Positions 59,772 through 64,000 of a stretch of DNA of 64,000 bases are shown here, piece by piece. This stretch comes from Candidatus Merdivicinus faecavium. Its GTDB lineage: Bacteria > Bacillota > Clostridia > Oscillospirales > Ruminococcaceae. Under the pieces are notes generated by a model, which had not been told where the DNA came from, searched no databases, and was given only the letters and a program-made list of their open reading frames with translations. Position numbers and translations under genes: made by a program. Location of the stretch: positions 1-64,000 of the forward strand of contig DVKD01000039.1 of the NCBI GenBank assembly GCA_018716285.1. The letters are read 5' to 3'. Position 1 is the stretch's first letter. Each line of letters begins with the position of its first letter.

Positions 59772-62700
59772 TCACGCCTCGTCCGCTCCCCCATACGCCT
59801 CGCGGGCCAGCGCCCAGAAGTTGCGGATGTGGGCCATGAAGTTCACCTCATCGCCTGTTTCGCCGAAGGCGCCCTGGAAGATGCCGCCGGCATAGCCGTC
59901 CTCGAGCAGGACGGGGCTGCCGGAGTTGCCGTGCTTGCCTTCGATCTGGAGGTCGACGACCTCGCGCACGCCCCTCGTGCGCTTGATGCCGGCTGCGACC
60001 CTGCCGTCATAGAGGTGCAGGTTGGTCAGCCCTTTCGGGAAGCCCGGCATCCAGACCGGCTCGCCGATGCGGCAGTTGTAATCCGCCGGCGCCAGGGGGA
60101 TGCAGGGGTAGCTGTCGCCCCGCTCCAGCCGGATGACCGCGATGTCCCGCGCCTCATCCGCGAGCAGGACCTGGCAGGGGCACCAGACCGGCTGCCCGTC
60201 CCGGTACCCGATCCGGATCTCGACCTTCACCGCATCCCGCACGCAGTGGGCGCAGGTGAGGACGTCCCCCTCCGGGGAGACAAGGAAGGCGGTGCCGGTG
60301 CCGAGGCCGCCGGCCGTCTGGAGTCTCAGGTAGAGCACCGCGTTCAGCCGCTCTTCCGGGTCGGCCGGAACGGCGTTGTCGGTGGCCTGGGCGATCCGCT
60401 CGAGGGCCTCCCGCGCGGCACGGAGGCCGGCGGGGGTCCGGAAGGTGCGGACTGCGGACGATGCGGCAACGGTGCGGTCTTCCGGGTCGATGTCCTCCGG
60501 CGTCAGGATCCAGCGGTCGGGGAGCTTATCGACATCCTGCCCGGCTTCCGCCGCCTTCTGCATCCGCCGCGAATGGCAGGTGATCGAGCGGTTGATATAG
60601 TTGCGGACCTCCCGCGCGTTGCCGAATTCCGGGTCGTTTTGGGCGATCCAGGCCGCGAAGATGCGCTCGCTTTCGGCTAAGAACTCCTCCGAAGCGCTGT
60701 CAAAATTCTCATTTTTGGTCATCACTTCCGCAATCTGCCGGAGCTCGGAAGCGGCATAGTTTGGGAAGTGCACCTTAGAAAACCGGGACTTTAAGCCCGG
60801 GTTCGTTTTGATGAGCTCATCGAGCTGCTTTTCATACCCGGCGAAAATCACAGTTACCTCGCCTTTATGGTTTTCCACATATTTCATCAGCTCATCCAGC
60901 GCCTGCTCCCCGATGCGGGTATCCCGCAGGGTATAGGCCTCGTCGACAAAGAGGATGCCGCCGAGCGCTTCGTCGAGCTGCTTTTTCAGCTTCCCGATCG
61001 CGTCCCCGGTGAGCAGGCCCTGCACGTCGACCTCGACAAACCGGCCGTGACTGAGTGCGCCGATCCGGCGCAGGATCGGCCCCATCCGTTTGGCGACCTC
61101 ATTTTTACCGGTGCCGGGGTTGCCGACGAAAAGGTACGCCTCCCCTTTCTGGCTGTTTTTCGCGCCGCCGCGGGTGCCGAATTGGATGTTCGCCATCAGA
61201 TCCCTGATCTTCTGCTTCACATTGCCGAGACCGATCAGGCCGTCCAGCTCCTGCCAGGGGTCGGCGCTGAGCGCGCGCTTTTCCCAGTAGGGCTTCAAAT
61301 CCTCGTGGATGATGTCGGGGGTCATGACCTCCTGCCTGCCTTCAAACTTCAGCCAGGAGTCGCTGAGCGGCTGATAGAACTCGTTTTCCATCGTGCGGAT
61401 GTTCGCCCATTCCTTGTCGCTGCTCCGGCGGGTATTGTACCAGTTTTCAAAGAAGGCGGGCAGGCCCTTTTCCAGTTCGGGGGAGAAAGGGATATCCCGC
61501 GCCTTTTTGCGGAAGATGCGGTACAGCTGGTCGGAGGTGTAGTCGGGGATTTCGATTTGGGTGGGGAAACGGCTGTCAAAGCCCGGATACTTCTTAAACA
61601 GGTCGTGCGACTGCTGCTTGTAGCCCGCCAGAACGACAGCCATCGTCCCGCGGCGTTCCAAGGCAACGGTGAGCAGCGCGTCCATGATGTCCTTCTGGAA
61701 GCTGTCCCCGTCCTGATTGTCCCCGCCGTCCATCTGGTAAATCTCGTCGACAAAGAGGACGCCCTGGTCGGCTTCGTCCGCCTTCTGGCGCAGCATGGCC
61801 GAGGAGTGGCCGACGTACTTCCCTTTCAGGTCGGCTTTGGTGACTTTGACGACATGCCCAACCTTTAAGAGGCCGTAGTGGAGGAGCAGCATGCCGTAGT
61901 ACTCGGCGAGGGTAGTCTTGCCGGTGCCGGGAGGCCCTAAGAGGACGAGGTTGAAGTTCGGCGGTTGCCCTACAAACTGAACTTCGCTTCCGAACCGCTC
62001 GAGGGTGAGGGCGTCTGCGGCTGCTTCCTTCCGGCGCGCCCTGTTGGCCTGGCGGACGACTTCGAGAATATGCTTCTCAAGCTTGGCAAAGCCATTGGTG
62101 TCCCGCAGCCGGTCGAGCAGCTTCTGGTGCTTATTTTCCTGCTCCGCATAGGCGGCGCGGAGCAGGGGGCCGAACTTGTCGGGGTTGTCGCGCAGGCTGC
62201 GGCAGAAGGTGAAGACCGGGGCTTCGGGGTCGAAGCTGTAGACCCGCAGCTGGCTGCTGCTCTCCTCGCCGGGCTGCAGATGCTCCCGCAGATAGGCGAC
62301 CAGGACCTTTGCGAGCGCCGCCCGCTCCTCGGCGGTGATGGAAAGGTTATAGAAGACCGCGGCGCGGTCGAGCAGCCTGCCCGCTTCGTCGAGGCCGACG
62401 CTGCGCCCGCGGATCAGCCGGTATCCGAGCGTCTTCTCGAGCCCCTCGAGCGCCTTGCTGCGGGAATCCTGGCTCTTGTATTCCTCGACCTGCTCCTGCA
62501 GAAGGTAGGAGCAGATGGTCTCGTAGAAGGAGCTTTCGTGCTGGTAATCCTCGATCAGCCGCTCTTCGCTCCGGGTTGTAAAAATCATGATGCTGCGGCC
62601 GCGCCGGTATTCCCCGGTGCTGGCAATCAGGTCGCGCAGGATCTCCCGCACGCAGGGGAGGCTGAAATAGCAGAAAGATTCCTCCGGGAAAATAATCGCG

Positions 62701-63161
62701 GTGCGGAGCTTTTCCGACTGCATACAGGGGAGGATGACATTCCGGAAGTTCTGCTCAAAGCTCTTGGCATTGTTGATAAAGGGCTTTTTCATCCGGACCG
62801 GGCCGATTTCGCTGCTGCGGCCCGCATAATCCCCGTCCATTTCGGCAAAGCGGTCCCGTCCGAGCTTATTCTGGGAAGCGTTCTTCGCGCCGTGCTTCTG
62901 CAAAAACTCCTCCTTGCTGCCCGAGAATTTCTCATAATCCGCAGCGAAACGGAAGGCGTACTCGGAGAAGCGGTCGTAGGTCTCGAAATAGAGGATCTTC
63001 GCGTCGTTGACGGCGAAGACGATCCGATCAAAGCCCTGCTCGCGCAGGGTGCGGTAAAGGTAGGCGTTCTGGTCGATGACCTCGAGGGATGGGAGGATAA
63101 AGCGGTCCCGGGTGCAGGCATAGAAATAATAAAGGCTCCGGTTTTCATGAAATTGTAACAT
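59772..63161 (-). CDS. Tandem AAA+ ATPase fused to a trypsin-like serine protease
   Basis: The 1129-residue protein has three parts. Residues 1 to about 390 are an N-terminal region I do not recognise. Two CbbX/EccA/SpoVK-like AAA+ modules follow: AAA1 with Walker A GPPGTGKTT (409-417, Lys415) and Walker B VLFVDEIYQM (Asp472-Glu473); AAA2 with the ELDGLIGLGNVKQKI lead-in, Walker A GNPGTGKNE (680-688, Lys686) and Walker B ILFVDEAY (Asp740-Glu741). AAA2 has Asn where Thr or Ser normally follows the Walker Lys. Residues about 935-1129 are a chymotrypsin-fold protease with His972 (LTCAHC), Asp1006 (ARDIAVI) and Ser1080 (GNSGSP). There is no signal peptide, so it is cytoplasmic. The likely role is ATP-driven remodelling coupled to proteolysis. 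Confidence 0.85.
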   Translation of the reverse strand: MLQFHENRSLYYFYACTRDRFILPSLEVIDQNAYLYRTLREQGFDRIVFAVNDAKILYFETYDRFSEYAFRFAADYEKFSGSKEEFLQKHGAKNASQNKLGRDRFAEMDGDYAGRSSEIGPVRMKKPFINNAKSFEQNFRNVILPCMQSEKLRTAIIFPEESFCYFSLPCVREILRDLIASTGEYRRGRSIMIFTTRSEERLIEDYQHESSFYETICSYLLQEQVEEYKSQDSRSKALEGLEKTLGYRLIRGRSVGLDEAGRLLDRAAVFYNLSITAEERAALAKVLVAYLREHLQPGEESSSQLRVYSFDPEAPVFTFCRSLRDNPDKFGPLLRAAYAEQENKHQKLLDRLRDTNGFAKLEKHILEVVRQANRARRKEAAADALTLERFGSEVQFVGQPPNFNLVLLGPPGTGKTTLAEYYGMLLLHYGLLKVGHVVKVTKADLKGKYVGHSSAMLRQKADEADQGVLFVDEIYQMDGGDNQDGDSFQKDIMDALLTVALERRGTMAVVLAGYKQQSHDLFKKYPGFDSRFPTQIEIPDYTSDQLYRIFRKKARDIPFSPELEKGLPAFFENWYNTRRSSDKEWANIRTMENEFYQPLSDSWLKFEGRQEVMTPDIIHEDLKPYWEKRALSADPWQELDGLIGLGNVKQKIRDLMANIQFGTRGGAKNSQKGEAYLFVGNPGTGKNEVAKRMGPILRRIGALSHGRFVEVDVQGLLTGDAIGKLKKQLDEALGGILFVDEAYTLRDTRIGEQALDELMKYVENHKGEVTVIFAGYEKQLDELIKTNPGLKSRFSKVHFPNYAASELRQIAEVMTKNENFDSASEEFLAESERIFAAWIAQNDPEFGNAREVRNYINRSITCHSRRMQKAAEAGQDVDKLPDRWILTPEDIDPEDRTVAASSAVRTFRTPAGLRAAREALERIAQATDNAVPADPEERLNAVLYLRLQTAGGLGTGTAFLVSPEGDVLTCAHCVRDAVKVEIRIGYRDGQPVWCPCQVLLADEARDIAVIRLERGDSYPCIPLAPADYNCRIGEPVWMPGFPKGLTNLHLYDGRVAAGIKRTRGVREVVDLQIEGKHGNSGSPVLLEDGYAGGIFQGAFGETGDEVNFMAHIRNFWALAREAYGGADEA

Positions 63162-63181
63162 ACGTCCATCTCCTTGCTAAA

Positions 63182-63207
63182 TTTTTCACCCTGATAAAGG
63201 TGAAAAA
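63182..63207 (-). other. Hairpin upstream of the AAA-protease ribosome site
   Basis: A 9-bp perfect stem, TTTTTCACC with GGTGAAAAA, and an 8-base loop lie ten bases before the ribosome site. A second hairpin (63273-63296, 10 bp with one G-U pair) lies near the expected RNA start. Both sit in a leader of about 150 bases and could control expression. Confidence 0.5.
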
Positions 63208-63317
63208 AACCTCTTTCTGTCACCTGAGAGCGCGCAAATTTCCCGTGAGAATTTTGTGGATTGTGCGAAAGCCCGCCTCTTCCAAAGAAAAGGCGGTGCG
63301 TTTCTTGCGTTTCTTTC

Positions 63318-63346
63318 ATTATATCAATTTTTCCGGTGCAATGCAA
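63318..63346 (-). promoter_or_regulatory. Promoter of the AAA-protease gene cluster
   Basis: A perfect TATAAT (63318-63323) with upstream TTGA, and TTGCAT (63341-63346), are 17 bases apart on the minus strand. It would drive the AAA-protease and the genes after it independently of the LRR gene. Confidence 0.7.
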
Positions 63347-63384
63347 TCCATTTTAGATAAAAATCTGTCACAAAACCGCCTCTG

Positions 63385-64000
63385 CTAGCGGAACTCCACC
63401 GGACAGCGGATCCCCGCGTCCGCGATCTCCTGCTGCCGGTTTCTCCAGGAACGCGGCAAGACGGCGCGCTGAAGGCGCCATTGGCTAAAGGCGGATTTGC
63501 CGAGATGCATTAAGCTGTCCGGCAGCTCGATCTCCTTGAGGTTCTCGCAGTCCTCAAATGTTTTCTCCTCGATCGCTTCCAGCCCCTCGGGGAGGGAGAT
63601 GGAACGCAGGGACGAGTTCCGCCAGAAGGCGCACTTCCCGATGACCCGGAGGGTGGAGGGGAGCTTTACCTCTTCCAGTTTTGTGCAGTGGTCAAAGCAG
63701 TAGTTGCCCAGCTCCCGCACCCCTTCCGGGATAAATATCCGGCGGACTGTGCCGCTTTCCCGCAGGGCGTTGAAACCGAGCCTGGTCACCGGCTGTCCCG
63801 CGAAGGTCTGCGGCACGGTGAGGACTTCCGGCGCTGCGGCGCCTTTTTTCAAACACAGAGCGCCGCTGCCGTCCATTTCCCAGAGCCTTTCATCGGCGGC
63901 GGGGTCTGGCTCCGGCCGGTTCCCGCGGGGGGATCGCTCCATCTGCCGGGGCCTGGCGGGATAGACAGGCTCCTGCGCCTGCAGGCGGGCGAGTTCCTCC
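63385..64000 (-). CDS. BspA-type leucine-rich repeat protein, C-terminal part
   Basis: The frame is open from the right edge to TAG 63385-63387, so at least 205 codons are seen and the true start lies outside the window; an internal ATG at 63942 has no clear ribosome site. From about the middle it carries BspA/LRR_5-type repeats of about 23 residues: VRRIFIPEGVRELGNYCF, LEEVKLPSTLRVIGKCAF, LRSISLPEGLEAIEEKTF, LKEIELPDSLMHLGKSAF. The part before the repeats is Pro/Arg/Gln-rich (LARLQAQEPVYPARPRQ). Such repeats bind protein partners. No signal can be judged because the N-terminus is missing. It lies 220 bases before the AAA-protease gene. Confidence 0.78.
   Translation of the reverse strand, partial: EELARLQAQEPVYPARPRQMERSPRGNRPEPDPAADERLWEMDGSGALCLKKGAAAPEVLTVPQTFAGQPVTRLGFNALRESGTVRRIFIPEGVRELGNYCFDHCTKLEEVKLPSTLRVIGKCAFWRNSSLRSISLPEGLEAIEEKTFEDCENLKEIELPDSLMHLGKSAFSQWRLQRAVLPRSWRNRQQEIADAGIRCPVEFR

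Overview
The window looks like a chromosomal segment of a GC-rich, endospore-forming, Gram-positive anaerobe of the Clostridia, most likely Oscillospirales/Ruminococcaceae-like. This is inferred from a YpeB-type spore germination protein, a Firmicutes-type division and cell wall cluster with a PASTA-domain penicillin-binding protein and DivIB, a MurE with the DNPR motif of meso-diaminopimelate ligases, a long-form HPF, strong AGGAGG ribosome sites with some TTG/GTG starts, and Lpl/Ytc-type sugar ABC transporters. TAG, TGA and TAA all serve as ordinary stops. I see no rRNA, tRNA, CRISPR array, insertion sequence or prophage.

Layout. 1-1435: the first five codons of a leftward gene, two divergent promoters, and about 1 kb of lower-GC sequence with six copies of a ribosome-site/start-codon motif that mostly open ORFs of two to eight codons. 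1436-9009: ypeB, then leftward pcrA, a YibE/F membrane protein, a TIM-barrel isomerase, degV and a YfbR-like nucleotidase. 9158-13278: rightward yfhO-csbB glycosylation pair and a GNAT acetyltransferase. 13399-17333: leftward hpf, GH92 alpha-mannosidase, an anchored protein gene with two in-frame TAG codons, and a DUF6506-like gene. 17465-35521: the leftward dcw cluster mraZ-rsmH-ftsL-PBP-murE-murF-mraY-ftsW-murG-murA-divIB-ftsZ, followed by asnB and an amidohydrolase. murD, murC, murB and ftsA are absent from it.

35839-38164: ydbS/ydbT-type PH-domain pair, preceded by a leader that can fold as a compact four-way junction followed by a 24-codon ORF. 38165-48582: a sugar island with a solute-binding lipoprotein, a membrane AraC regulator, two permeases, a GH130 phosphorylase, a UroD-like protein, a second AraC regulator and a DapA-family lyase. 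48770-50963: a CmpB-type membrane protein and L-lactate dehydrogenase. 51031-54831: a leftward PfkB kinase/D-lyxose-type isomerase/class II aldolase operon, divergent from a ROK regulator.

54920-64000: a leftward cluster of genes I cannot match to a named system: a BspA-type leucine-rich-repeat protein cut by the window edge, a 1129-residue protein fusing two CbbX/EccA-like AAA+ modules to a trypsin-like protease, a coiled-coil protein, an Hsp70/actin-like ATPase, a second coiled-coil protein and a zinc-ribbon protein. Close spacing and one ATGA overlap suggest they work together, perhaps as an ATP-driven chaperone-protease machine. This is the best candidate for an undescribed system. The other strong candidates are the possible structured leader at 37940-38041, the amber-interrupted gene at 13680-14648 and the start-motif repeats at 254-999.
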